Of a stretch of DNA of 64,000 nucleotides, positions 1-11,206 are shown one piece after another; the stretch's first letter is position 1, and each line of letters begins with the position of its first letter. Made by a program: the position numbers and the translations under genes. The DNA is taken from NCBI GenBank assembly GCA_031763025.1, contig JASSKH010000001.1:7807024-7871023 (forward strand). Reading direction: 5' to 3'. Under the pieces are notes generated by a model. The model did no database searches, was not told the DNA's origin, and saw nothing but the letters and a program-made list of their open reading frames with translations. The DNA is from Macrocystis pyrifera. Taxonomy: Eukaryota; Sar; Phaeophyceae; Laminariales; Laminariaceae.

Positions 1-939
1 ATGCTGTATACTACTCTACTTGATGCTACGTACTATATACTACACTGTTTCACAGCGCAAACGTTTGTCAATGAGATGCGCGGTTGGGCGCGGTTTCAAC
101 GATCCGCACTGTCGTCATCACCAGTGTCGTTCCCCTCACATAAAGATATTATCGCCGCACCGCGAGTACGATAAGCACTTGCCATGAACCGCACCGTGAA
201 GCACCTCGCCGTTCGAACGCTGACGATCCACAACGGACGGCACCGTTGGACTAAGTTCTACCAGAGTAAGTAACTGACTACGGCGCGGATACGTTGCGGT
301 GAAGATGATAGCAGCCCTTGATTAACGACATCGAACCACATGAAACAGCACTAAACACTAAACACGGCGAACACCGTTTCGCGCGCATCGCACAGCGCCC
401 ACCTGCGTCGAACCGCAATGCATCTACTGGGACGGCATTGTACTGAACCATAAGGTTCCTAAAAAAACAGCAAACCAGCAGCCGCGCCGGGATATCATAA
501 TTTTAATTTGAAGTCGGTGTTACACACTAAAACTCTAAAGCGCTTTCGATATTTTGTTGTCGGCGCAAGTGAATCGTACGTGCGTAATCGTGCCCCATAC
601 TAACAGGACAATATAATATCGCACGCTATTTGTGGGGGTCCCTGGTACACCTGCGATTTACTTCGTTACTGGCGTGTGTAGTTGTGTCTGTCGTATCCAG
701 CGTGTACGACGAAGGCCTAGCTAGCATCTCCGAGTTCGATTAATAGTGCATTTGTTTGCGGTACATACATCAATCGACAACAGTGCATACTTGTACATAC
801 TTGTACTGAAATTTGAGTGGCGCCATGTGTCGGCGGTCGATTGGTACAAATAAACAAAAGAATAAACGACCATCTGTGGGTATAATACTGATGTGGATGA
901 CATCCAAACAAAAAGCCAAGTCGCGCCGTGTACACTCAC
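1..939. other. unassigned sequence
   Basis: No convincing coding region, RNA gene or repeat seen. The only notable point is that it lies just downstream of the THAP-like exon and would hold its intron and possibly later exons on the minus strand; none could be recognised. Confidence 0.3.
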
Positions 940-1472
940 CTCTTTGCTGTAACGTCGGACAATCCGTCAAGGATGTTGAAGTCAACTACATTCCTTGTAC
1001 GAGACTGCACCCCCTCCTCCTTCACGGCCTTGGCGCGTGCACTCTCTTCCAACTCCTCAACTCTGCCCTGAAGCTGCTGGCATTTGATGTCAACGTCCCG
1101 CCTCATGTTGATTGCCTCCAACAATTTTGCGCGAAGACATTTGTTCTCGGCCTGGGCTCTCAGCAACAGCACAAGCGCTCCTTTGGCTTGCTCCTCTATC
1201 TGTGAGTTACTCTGCGAGGGGCTTGCATCAGGTGCGGGTCGCACGACAACAGTAGCGCATATCCCAGTCCCTTCAATGCTTCCCACAAGGTTGTCGGCGG
1301 TGAAGTGTGCCAAAGATATCCTCGCGTCCTTCGTGAGGCATGGCTCGCCATCTCGTCCAAGCACAGTAAGCCATTCCTCTTGTTTGCTTGCGGGCACTCT
1401 GACAGTAGCTTCTCCACCGCTGGCGTGGCAGAATGGCAACCTACAGATGCAACGATGCTTACTGCGATGCAT
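940..1472 (-). CDS. THAP-like zinc-finger protein, first exon
   Basis: An open exon of about 178 codons. The start is placed at the ATG at 1472-1470, which puts the zinc-finger near the N-terminus, as is usual for THAP domains. Residues Cys10 and Cys15 (CRLPFC), Val-Pro26-27, Trp34 and His56-Phe57 match the C2CH layout of THAP DNA-binding domains, but the third Cys is Ser53 (motif SLAHF where C-x2-HF is expected). The C-terminal half (from about residue 95) is a Leu/Glu/Arg-rich probable coiled coil. Coding ends at an excellent splice donor (AGAG|GTGAGT on the minus strand, intron beginning at 939). THAP domains occur in host DNA-binding proteins and in P-element-type transposases; the sequence does not tell which this is. 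The family call rests on motif spacing by eye. Confidence 0.45.
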
Positions 1473-4359
1473 GGTACAAGAGCAACTCGTTGTGGTTTGG
1501 TACACCAGGCCTAACCAAAAGGATAATTGTCGCTAACCAGGTACACAATTTGATTATGTAAGATATCACGGCCACAAAATATATTTCCGGCCAAAGGGAT
1601 AATTTTGTGAGTTTTCCATTATCCTCGTCGGGATGTATGCTGAAGGGGGTGATAAGTTGACCAGATGGGAGAAATGAACACAGCAGCAGTCGCACGCACG
1701 TTGGGTTTTGTTCGAGCAGCTGGAGCCCTGGAGAAACACTTGCCGCAGAAGAAAGTTCGCTGCGTCCGCCACATTGAGTGTCGTTTTAATAGCAGTCACG
1801 ACTACGAGCTCCATCGTACCGACAGGTGTGTATCACGAAGTGTTCGTATACTGTTTCCCACGAGAGGTCTCGCACCAACTGCAAGTAGTCCAGGCTGAGC
1901 GTCATGGGCGATGGGCTATGACATGCTGTACTGCTGTCCTCGTCCTCGTGTTGCCGGTCACTGAGCGGGCGATGCCGCGACGGCACCAGTAGCTTCTCTA
2001 CTACAGGTGCTGGCCTCGTGTGGAACCGAAGCAGGTTCAAGCTGCTGCTACTCTCGAGCGAGCTCAAGTTATAGGTTACTACTGCTGTGTATTGTCGCTA
2101 CAGCAGTGGCAGAAGCAAGAGCAGACAACGCGTGTCAGACTCCAGGTGCATTACGCAAGATGGATAGCACTGTAGGGTCTGCGTGGCGGGGTCAGACAGG
2201 CAGGCATCACGTAGTGAATCTCTGATGTCCACGTCTGCGTGTAACACTCTTGTCGAATAGGTTACACGATCGCGAACCGTGAGAGAGGACACAATCGGCC
2301 GTGGAAAAAAAAAAAAAAAAATACACGAATCCGGCATGTATCGAACCATTGCCCTTTTCTGCACTGAAATACTATGAAAATCAGCCTCCCCCCCACACCG
2401 TTTTTTTTTTTTTTTTCAGTGCTATTGCAAGTGGTCTATACCTGGTAGACGGCAAGTCGCAGTTTAACTGCACCCATTGTCAACTTCATGCCCCTCTTCC
2501 ACATCCCTTCCTTCTTCTCAATCATGCCAACGATTCGGTACCCCTCCGCAAGCCCCAAATTTCCTTCGTTCAATATTCCATGTAATATTTCGTCAACATA
2601 TCATACATATATATATAACAACAACATAGTATCATACATTCAAACAACAAGCAGTATCGTACAATCAATAAAAAAATGTGTCATGGGTGTTGGAGAAAAA
2701 AAAAAATCAAACAATCGATGCAAGAACATCCACAAAGCTAACGACGCCGTCACATGTAGGTAACTAAAAGTTCACGACAGGACGTCTCACAATCGAGGTG
2801 CATTTGTTACGTTACGCAAGCGTTGCGGTACACGTTTTTCCTGTCGCCGCAACGTTCTAAGGTTGTGGTTTCGCCACAACGTCCCGCAACGTACCCAAGT
2901 GGCCACCTGTGCATCGTTGGTAGCGAGGTGTACCGTCGACAACGACATCAGTTTTGTTAGTGCTTGTGTTACCGCCGGGGTACACCTACTCTCTGGGACG
3001 AGGTACCGCGTTGATTGCCAGACAGTTCAGGCAGGAATAGTAACCCTGGGTGAGAGTCTCCGGCTGGTCGCAGCAGGAGGCCTCATTCATCCCAACCTAC
3101 TGTATATACCAGTACGAATTAAGTCACATAACAACAGTGTTGTGAGACGTACGAGTACACACTCAACGGGACATGCAAAACATACAGGTATCCGGGTACT
3201 ATTACGGGGGTCCATAGTTAATGGGTCCATGTATGTGCAATAATGATGTTTGCATCGTGCAAGTAAGAGGTGAGTTTTGTGTCGATCGTATATTTTTATC
3301 AAAATATTTGTAGTGTTATTTTTGGCAACTTTTCGTTTATTGCAGAACAGACGCGGAATTATTTTTAGAAGTATGAAAAATAATACAAAACATTCTTCTT
3401 CACCGAACGTTGTGTGTGCCGAGGTTTCACGTGTTTTGCTTAATTTTAACGTATGTTTTGTGTGCCGCATATGGTGTCGGTTTTGTGCAGTGTAAAACAG
3501 CGAGGGAGACCAGAAAATGTATATATACAGGAAAAAACATCACATTGTTGACCATACAACAAGACTTGTCGTGAGTTGGTGTAACATGTGTTGTTGTGGG
3601 CCTACGCAATGCACTTAGTCTATGTTGTCTTCTCCAATTTCGTTGTACTTTTTTTTTCGTGTACATATCAGTTTTCTCCATCAATTTTGGTATTTTTTCG
3701 TGTTTCGTTTTTTTGCCCTGATTTCATGATTTTGCTTTATTTTTTGTCGTTTTTCATTTTGTGGTTTGTTTCTCGATTCGATTTCGATTTGTTGTGCTGT
3801 CAGCTGTGTAACAAAAAAACACGGCACCTTGACCTGGTACGTTTCCGAACCTGAGTACATTGTGACGCGTACATTCGACAATCCGGGGACGTTGTGAATG
3901 TTCACGTTGGGCAATGATCGACCTTGAGATTTGTAGCTCAAGGTGTTTTTGCTTAAGGTCCACCAGAGTACGCTCTGAAGGTACTCCAGTGGCCACTTGT
4001 GTGTGGGCGGGCGAGATGGTCCGTATTTTTCCAAGCCTTTTTCTACTTGACAATTGTCGTGGTTACTGTAACAGCAGTTGTTGTAGCGCTGCGATATCGC
4101 TCACGGAGTGATACTCAATCACTAGTAGTTCCTGTCTCCCCATACAAGAATGGAGCTTTCCCGAAAGAGGGTCCACCCTCCTGGTGTCCCCTCATTTCTG
4201 TTCCAGATTACTGTAACCGTTGTGTAACATCGCGTCGTAGGTTAATTCCTAAATAGTTTGGGATCATTGAGGCCTCTCTCTGCTGCGGCATGATATCACA
4301 CCCATACTACTTGTTGACACTTCTCTTAGGGCCACTCCTATCGAACAAAAAAAAATCAC
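1473..4359. other. mostly unassigned, AT- and homopolymer-rich DNA
   Basis: Contains A-runs near 2305-2321 and T-runs near 2400-2417. Minus-strand open stretches at 1786-2067 and 1566-1814 overlap in different frames and could be exons, but resemble nothing I know. A plus-strand open stretch at 2863-3243 is also unrecognised. A fragment at about 3209-3232 resembles one end of the CCATAGTAAATAGGACC MITE family seen at 29.9 and 48.6 kb. Confidence 0.25.
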
Positions 4360-4360
4360 G

Positions 4361-4536
4361 TTTGCACTTTGCTTTCGAAGTTGTATTATGTTAATGCGCA
4401 ACCCCCCGCCCGGAAAGGGGGGTTGGAGAAGGGGTGACCCCCCCGGGGCTGCTCCAACGGTAACCCCGCGCTAACATCCGTATACTCGAGTCAACTCCCA
4501 ACCCAACTGGCGACACAGAACTCTCGACGCCAGCCT
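4361..4536. repeat. 176-bp direct repeat, copy 1
   Basis: Begins TTTGCACTTTGCTTTCGAAG and ends GACGCCAGCCT. Differs from copy 2 at only a handful of positions. Confidence 0.85.
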
Positions 4537-5005
4537 ACCAGGCCGCTATCAGAAAAGCCGTTTCTGACAAATAACTCGAGAAACCACACCAAGTACAGGA
4601 CAACCTCACACGTGAGAAAATCGACACGCACTTGTACCAGCCATACACAAATAACACAAGTACATTTAAACTCGCAATGCACTTCAATGTTAAAATACGG
4701 ATAACCCCCTTCTCTGATACTTTCAGATTGCGCGCAAAATCCGAGCCGATGCAAACCACGTCAACGCCACGTTTACTTTTATCAACTATAATAGTATGAT
4801 ATAAAGAAACCCCACTTGCATCGAACAATCCCAAACGCCAAAGAAGGCGGCAAGCCCGCGCCGCCACTCGCGCAATCTACGACACCCGGTCGCACCAGCA
4901 GCGAAATTACCGGGTACGTATAACATACAGCAACAAACGCAAACGTTACTGCGACTATTGAACTCCCCCCCACTGACTCCCTCAAAAGCACGGGCGGGTG
5001 GGTGG

Positions 5006-5213
5006 GAACTCAAACTAGTATCACACCTTGGACCTGTAGCTCTGCCTCTGCTTCACCGCGCTGATACGTGTAGGCTGCGGCTACGTACCAGACAAGGTGT
5101 GTTTACCAAGGGCTACGATTCATGCTACCATGAATCACCGCAGTCATCTGATTGGCTTGGACTTCTTACGTACGTACAAAACTCACATTCTCTCATTCTT
5201 CCGAGAATATTCT
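5006..5213. repeat. 208-bp dispersed repeat G, copy 1
   Basis: Almost identical to 9708-9915. Includes a hairpin (GATTCATGCTACCATGAATC). Its 3' end abuts the second 176-bp repeat here, whereas the copy at 9.7 kb is followed by unrelated sequence, so the two boundaries are defined by comparison. Confidence 0.85.
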
Positions 5214-5215
5214 GC

Positions 5216-5391
5216 TTTGCACTTTGCTTTCGAAGTTGTAATATATTAATGCGCAACCCCCCGCCCGGAAAGGGGGGTTGGAGAACGGGTGACCCCCCCG
5301 GGGCTGCTCCAACGGCAACCCCGCGCTAACATCCGTATACTCGAGTCAACTCCCAACCCAACTGGCGACACAGAACTCTCGACGCCAGCCT
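5216..5391. repeat. 176-bp direct repeat, copy 2
   Basis: Partner of the repeat at 4361-4536; see the candidate TRIM entry. Confidence 0.85.
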
Positions 5392-5500
5392 CCATCACAC
5401 ATGGGAGTTGGCCCTATTTACCGATGTATTCTTACGACTCCTTCCCCCTCCCACTTGCAATCTCATAGGGAACGCATGTGATAACACACTTCACCATTAT

Positions 5501-5720
5501 TTACTTCTGCCTATTCACCTCTAAGAGTGAATTAACTCGCCCCCACTCAGTGCCCTGGCCCTGCTGGATCCCACCGCTCATTCCTTCCTGGGCCATAACG
5601 TCCGCTACCCAACTGGCATCCTTTCCGTGACTGCGAACATACGCCTTGTACGCATCGGACGCCCATCGGCCCTCACGCGGCAACGCGTTAGGTGGATCAA
5701 CCCGCTCCCGCCCAGGTCCG
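5501..5720 (-). pseudogene. possible tyrosine-recombinase C-terminal fragment
   Basis: The minus-strand frame contains REGRWASDAYKAYVRSHGKD, which resembles the GRW-[KS]SDA-x-x-x-Y segment at the C-terminus of tyrosine recombinases of DIRS, Ngaro and Crypton elements; the Tyr in AYVR would be the nucleophile. The frame closes about 40 residues later. Upstream in the same frame a stop is met at once, and other frames of 5720-6083 show no clear HxxR box, so this is at best a remnant. The motif is short and chance similarity is possible. Confidence 0.35.
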
Positions 5721-6409
5721 GCGGGATCCCATTGTCACGACCCTCCTAGGCCACTCCGTTTGCTATCCAGATGGCGTCCTGCCCCGTGGCGAAACACGTC
5801 CATCGACCACCGGGCTGCAACCCCTCTGGTACAGCTCCCCCTTTCGACGAGTTCGTTGCGCCTTCAATCCTCGGGAGCGCCGAGCGTACTCCTCCGTGCG
5901 CACACTCCCGCCAACGCAACCACTCGTCGCTGGGTTATCGGCCGTTGAAGCCGAGTCCGCGTAGAGCATCCGCCCCTGCAGACGCAGCACGTAACGAGGG
6001 GTCCGGCGAGGAAAAACAAAGGTAGTAACTAGACATACACGCGAACGTGCGAACGTGCGCAACGAACCCACACCCGAACACACGTAGAAACTGCCCCTTT
6101 CCCAAGCAGGTCACCTTTCAACTCACGAAACCACACCTCAACGCGGGCTGCACTGCGCTGCAAGTTGAACGGTTTCGCGATTGAGGTCAACATCAGTCCG
6201 TCGCACACGGACGGGATAAACAGCCCAACTCGGAGAACACAACAAGGGGAAAAAGTAACCAGGTGGAAAAAAAAAGAAAAAACCACCTGGGAAAACAATT
6301 GCCCAAGAATGCTCGCGGATCAGGACAGAAAATCACTGACTGACTGAAAAAACACACCTTCCCCGCCCATAGACGGGTGCTGCGCACACGCATTGAAACA
6401 GCACACAAA
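5721..6409. other. GC-rich unassigned sequence
   Basis: Open in several frames on both strands (for example 5692-5964 plus and 5763-6083 minus), which in GC-rich DNA is not evidence of coding. It may be the upstream part of the recombinase-like remnant, but no catalytic motif could be recognised. Confidence 0.25.
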
Positions 6410-8660
6410 CCAACGTGAGTCTCAATACTTCCCCAGATGAACGACACACGAAAAGGGCGACGAAGTCAACAAGTTACGACACTTGCTTCGCTGAAGCAGA
6501 TGCACACACTGCAAGAGGAAACTGCCTCCCCCTGTGGACGGGTGTTACGCATACGAAGAAACACCAAGATGCGACACATGCTTCGATGAAGCAGACGCAC
6601 ACACTGCAACAGCACACCGTCCCACCTTCTAGGCGGCTGTAACGCATACGAAGAAACAGGTATACATAAAATCCGCGGCGGCGGAGATAAGCGGTGTACG
6701 CATGGACACCACGAAACGCGTTGCGAAGAACCCCCCCAGATGACCGGCACACGGACACGCGCGAGGAAGCCGACGAGTTGCGACGCCTGCGCGGCGCTGA
6801 ACCAAAAACACACACTGCAACGGCACACAGTCCAACGTGTAACACATGCTTCCCAGGACGAACGGCAAACAAAACATGCACGAGGAAGCCGACGAGTTGA
6901 GACATCTGCAAATATCAGACATGCAGCGCTGAAGCACACCCACACACTGTAACAGCACCCGGTCCAATCTGTGGCAAACGCTTCCGCGAATGAACGCCAC
7001 ATGAAACACGGACGAGGGCGCCAACAAACACGACGCCTGCATCGCTGAAGCAAGCGCACACGCTGCGACAGCACATCGTCCCCCCCGTGGACGGGTGGTA
7101 CGCAGACGAAGAAACGAGAACCGACGCAATTCGCTTTGGCGGCGATACGCGGTGTGCCCGCGGAGGTCACCAAACATATCGCGAAAAACTTTCCCCGGAT
7201 GAACAGCTAACGAAACATACACGAGGAAGCCGACGAGTCGCGACACCTGTAGCGCTGGAGCAGATGCACATTCTGCAACAGCACACAGTCCAACTTGTGC
7301 CACATGCTTCCCTGGATGAACGGCACACGAAACATGGACGGGGGAGCCAAAGAGTTGCGACACCTGCTTCGCTGAAACAGACGTACGCACTACCATAGCA
7401 CACGGTCCAACTTGTGGCACACGCTCCCCCGGATGAACGACAAACGCAAAAGAAACATGGACGCGTAGCGCTGGAGCAGATGCACATTCTGCAGCAGCAC
7501 TCTGTCCAACTTGTGACACATGCTTCCCCGGACGAACTGCACACGAAACACGGACGGGGAGCCAAAGAGTGACACCTGCTTCGCTGAAACAGACGTACGC
7601 ACTGCAATAGCACACGGTCCAACTTGTGGCACGCGCTTCCCCGGATAAACGGCACACGAAACACGTACGGGGAGCCAAAGAGTGACACCTGCTTCGCTGA
7701 AACAGACGTACGCACTGCAATAGCACACGGTCCAACCTGTGGCACACGCTTCCCCGGATTCCCGGATGAACGGCACACGAAACACGGACGGGGAGCCAAA
7801 GAATGACACCTGCTTCGCTGAAACAGACGTACGCACTGCGATAGCACTCGGTCCAACTTGTGGCACACGCTTCCCCGGATGAACGACAAACGCACACGAA
7901 ACATGGACACGTAGCGCAGGAGCAAATGCACATGCTGCATCATCACTCTGTCCAACTTGTGACACATGCTTCCCCAGATGAACGGCACACGAAACATGGA
8001 CGGGAAGCCATAGAGTGACACCTGCTTCGCTGAAACAGACGTACGCACTGCAATAGCACCACGAAACATGGACAAGGAAGTCAACAAGATACGACACCTG
8101 TAGTGCTGAAGCAGGCGCACACACTGCGACAGCACACCGTCCCCCTGTTGACTGATGATATGCACGAGAAAGCCGACGAGTCGCGACACCTGTAGTGCTG
8201 AAGCAGACGCACATGCTGCAACAGCACACAGTCCAACATGTGGCACATGCTTCCCCGGATGAACGGCATACGAGACACGGACAGAGTCAAGGAGTTGCGA
8301 CACCTGCTTCGCTGAAACAGACGCGCGCACCACAATAGCACATGGTCCAACTTGTGGCACACTCTCCCCCGAATGAACCGCACACGACACATGGGCGAGC
8401 AAGTCAACAAGATGCAACCTGTTCCGCTGAAGCAGGCGCACACACTGCGACAGCACCCCTGACCCCCCTGTGGACGGGTGCTACGCAGACGAAAAGGCGC
8501 ACACACTGCGACAGCACCCCCGACCCCCCCTGGGACGGGTGCTACGCAGACGAAGAAACGAGAACCGACGAAATCCGCTTCGGCGGCGACACGCGGTGTA
8601 CCCACGGAGGTCACGAACCCGCTCGTGAAAATTTCTCCCGGATTAACGGCTAACGTAATA
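6410..8660. repeat. complex satellite array, monomer of about 113-120 bp
   Basis: Roughly twenty degenerate tandem copies sharing GTCCAACTTGTGGCACA, TTCCCCGGATGAACGGCACA, GCGACACCTGCTTCGCTGAA and CACACTGCAACAGCACAC blocks. Adjacent GTCCAAC blocks at 7617, 7730 and 7851 give periods of 113 and 121 bp; the longer one holds an 8-bp duplication. A second, longer monomer type (with GCTACGCAGACGAAGAAACG and CGGCGGCGA.ACGCGGTGT) interrupts the array near 6640-6740, 7087-7200 and 8470-8645, giving a higher-order pattern. On the minus strand all three frames of the unit are nearly stop-free, so two overlapping open frames of more than 400 codons arise; I treat them as a by-product of composition and of a monomer length not divisible by 3. 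Confidence 0.85.
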
Positions 8661-8957
8661 TGCACGAGGAAGCCGACGCGACCCCCCCGATTCGCGACCA
8701 GCAACTTGTACCACCATAGGTAGTTAAGCTACAGTGGAGCAACCGGTACCAGTTAGACCCCAATCCACGTATTTTTGTAGCGAAGGACAATAAAATACCA
8801 GTTACCACCGCTACCAGCTACACAGCCTGTATGCTCTGATAATCTCATACCACCAAGAAACAATCAGAGCACCAATAGCTCAGAGTACGCTCTACCAGAA
8901 TACTGCACAGGCCCCAGTTTCGGGAAACCGCTACCCCATACATTGGTAGTAAACCCC
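8661..8957. other. unassigned spacer
   Basis: Separates the satellite from the next tandem repeat. Nothing recognised. Confidence 0.3.
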
Positions 8958-9315
8958 GGTACGAGCATTTGACATATCGTACATACAACCACCGCTGCAC
9001 GAACACTGCTGTATACGCATGGCTGTACCAGTCATACTCACATAACCTTTTCTCGAGTTTGGTACCACCGATGAAAGTCTCGCATGAGGTATGATATTTC
9101 GCATTAATATTATTAATAAAAGTACGAGCACTTGAAAGAACGTACGACCACTGCTGCACGAACCCTGCTGCTGTATCCGCACTTTTGCTGAACCCGTCAT
9201 ATTTACTATTAATAGTCGTGCCTTTCCTCGAGTTTGGTACCAAGCAAAAGTACGAGGGGATGCGTCTGGTATAATATTCCCGCAAGCACACACTACCGGC
9301 CCATCACTGCTGTAC
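8958..9315. repeat. tandem repeat, unit about 162 bp
   Basis: Units begin GTACGAGCA at 8959 and 9121 and a partial unit at about 9250. Shared blocks include CTGCTGTATACGC-like words and CTCGAGTTTGGTACCA. Copies are diverged by small indels. Confidence 0.7.
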
Positions 9316-9707
9316 GCATGTGTTTGCAAGTTGCGCACATAATGATAGCACCGAGGGCGCAACATCCCGGGTAACGTCACACTGTGCTACAGCAGTACAC
9401 ATCCCCTGTAACGTCTCACTGTGCTACGACATACCAGAGGTACCGATCTTGCCGATTCGCTCCTGTGCTGGCTTGTCCGGCCACGTTTGCCATGCCCTCC
9501 GACATAGTCCGCAAGGTCTCCCGTCCACACTCCCAGCTAGCACCTCTTGTACACTCACAAGACACAACGAACGAGTCTCTCCAAGGAAGGTCCCTCGATC
9601 AAGAAAATAAAGTAAAAAAAAACAAAAAAAAGTGTCCGGCTGGCGAAAACCCTGCCTGCTCAGCGTTCAAACAGATCAGATCGAACGCTCAACACAGAGC
9701 CCTCTTC
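9316..9707. other. unassigned sequence with A-rich tract
   Basis: Contains an A-rich segment at about 9604-9630 directly before the 208-bp repeat G copy 2. No coding recognised. Confidence 0.3.
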
Positions 9708-9915
9708 GAACTCAAACTAGTCTCACACCTTGGACCTGTAGCTCTGCCTCTGCTTCACTGCGCTGATACGTGTAGGTTGCGGCTACGTACCAGACAAGGT
9801 GTGTTTACCAAGGGCTACGATTCATGCTACCATGAATCACCGCAGTCATCTGATTGGCTTGGACTTCTTACGTACGTACAAAACTCACATTTTCTCATTC
9901 TTCCGAGAATATTCT
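9708..9915. repeat. 208-bp dispersed repeat G, copy 2
   Basis: Same orientation as and nearly identical to 5006-5213, 4.7 kb away. The satellite array lies between the two copies. Confidence 0.85.
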
Positions 9916-10640
9916 CCATTCGCGAGATTTTTGTCGTGATTCGGGATTTGTTTGTCGTGAATCATGAAAAAAAAATCAACGTTCATGACGCCATTTTTTT
10001 AGCTTTTCCGTAAAAAAAAAACAAAATCACGATTCACGACATTTGCCGTGTCTCAATTTACGCCTGATCAAGGCACTAGTACGCAACCTACGCGCACCAA
10101 CGGTATCCGAAGGTCGGTATAGGGGCATAGCAGACTCTGCTTGGTACGTCGCTTGTGGACAACGGGCGGCTACCCAAAGACACCGCTGTGGGCGCGGGCT
10201 AACGAGGAGGTTGTGGCCTCGAAGTTTCGAGGAGGAGGAGGAGCCACTGCTGGAAGACAAACGCGAAAATGACCTGAGGATGTCACAGGCCAGGCCGGGC
10301 AGACGACCTGCGAGATGCAATCTCGCGAACCGAGCTTGGCCGACGGTCGGTGAAATCGGAATATCGCAGGCTGGGTCAGGCTTCGGCCCGTGATTCGAAT
10401 ATATCACGGGCGGGCCAGGTGCGGACGGCCCAGCCCGGCGTGGTCGTGCCCCACTCTCGAGAGTTGGCTCCACCCCCATAAAACGCTGGGTTTGAAACAT
10501 CGGATTTTTTACTATCTGAAAATATCACGAAATGGGACGTTTTTCGGCTTTTTTCGTTAGAACTGAAATGTCACGGATCGTGATCTTTTGGCATGCCAAA
10601 AAGTCACGAATCCTGATTTTTTCGGTTCGTTAGGAGCGGC
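9916..10640. mobile_element. candidate non-autonomous DNA element with CGTGATTCG-rich flanks
   Basis: Both edges carry repeated TCGTGATTCG / CACGAATC words next to A/T homopolymers (9925-10050 and 10510-10630). The centre (10040-10480) is GC-rich with palindromic GGCCCGTGATTCGAATATAT-type sequence, and repeats CGGGCCAGG words like those at the left edge of the hAT element at 26.7 kb. A minus-strand open frame at 10027-10500 is low-complexity and unrecognised. Exact termini and target duplication were not found. Confidence 0.3.
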
Positions 10641-10910
10641 CCTTATCTCATTGTCGTCGCTCGTTTGATGTGTGTATCCTTTTTGCGGGTTCTTCCTATA
10701 CCTTGTAGTACCCAAACTTGTAGCCTAGTTGATTAGGGGTCCTGCTACCGTTGGTTGTCCCGTGGGAACGTCGTGCACGATTTTCCGTATCACTCCGGTC
10801 TTACGGTGATACAGCGCCGAGGTATGCGATTGCGGTGTGAGGCACCCGGAACGCGCTTACCTCGTGGTCGGCACGCATAGTTGTGGCGTGTCTCCTTGCG
10901 GTTCTCCGTT

Positions 10911-11115
10911 CGTTTATAAAGGATAGACCACTGAGCTACTGAGTCAGCAAAAGCCAGGCGCTGATTAGGGGCCTGATCAACCCCGAAGATGTTGTCGGCG
11001 GGAGGCCTTTGGTCGAGCCCAAAGGTACTTCTTTTGTTAGTTTATAAAGGGATATACCACTGAGCTACTAATTCGGCGCTGACTGAGTAGCTCACTGGTC
11101 TCTCCTTTATAAGCG
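10911..11115. repeat. three tRNA-box-A-like repeats, two inverted
   Basis: Copies at 10911-10948 (minus), 11040-11080 (minus) and 11077-11115 (plus) share GCTGACT.AGTAGCTCA.TGG followed by TCTCCTTTATAA. AGTAGCTCAGTGGT is a near-perfect internal promoter box A of a tRNA gene. No matching box B or complete cloverleaf was found downstream, so these look like heads of tRNA-derived retroposons or tRNA pseudogene fragments rather than genes. Confidence 0.45.
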
Positions 11116-11153
11116 AATATTCTTCCGGAACTACATACGTTCGTGTCGTGCTT

Positions 11154-11206
11154 CAGGGGCGACTAAAACCCGGGTACTCGGCGGGTTCGAGTACCCGGGT
11201 ACCCGT
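11154..11206. mobile_element. hAT-like terminal sequence (left)
   Basis: CAGGGGCGACTAAAACCCGG followed by alternating GGGTACTCG / GAGTACCCGGGTACCCG words. hAT elements commonly start CAGGG and have GGGTACCCG-type subterminal repeats. A partner lies at about 15650-15791. No 8-bp target duplication was seen, so the pairing is uncertain. Confidence 0.35.

Larger units (their letters stand above)
4360..5393. mobile_element. candidate miniature LTR element (TRIM-like)
   Basis: Two direct repeats of 176 bp (4361-4536 and 5216-5391), nearly identical and each containing a G/C-rich foldable segment (CCCCCCGCCCGGAAAGGGGGG), bound 679 bp with no recognisable coding. If the element is taken as 4360-5393, the flanks carry ATCAC on both sides, a possible 5-bp target duplication. 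The repeats do not begin TG and end CA, and no clear primer-binding site follows the first one, so a simple tandem duplication remains possible. Confidence 0.4.

Noticed and set aside
3209-3232. A third full copy of the GGACCATAG MITE
   Set aside because: Only one end-like word was found; no second inverted end within 150 bp.
6629-8456. Two minus-strand open frames of more than 400 codons, Cys-rich and repetitive
   Set aside because: They cover the satellite array; the monomer lacks stops in all three minus frames and its length is not a multiple of 3, so long openness is expected without coding.
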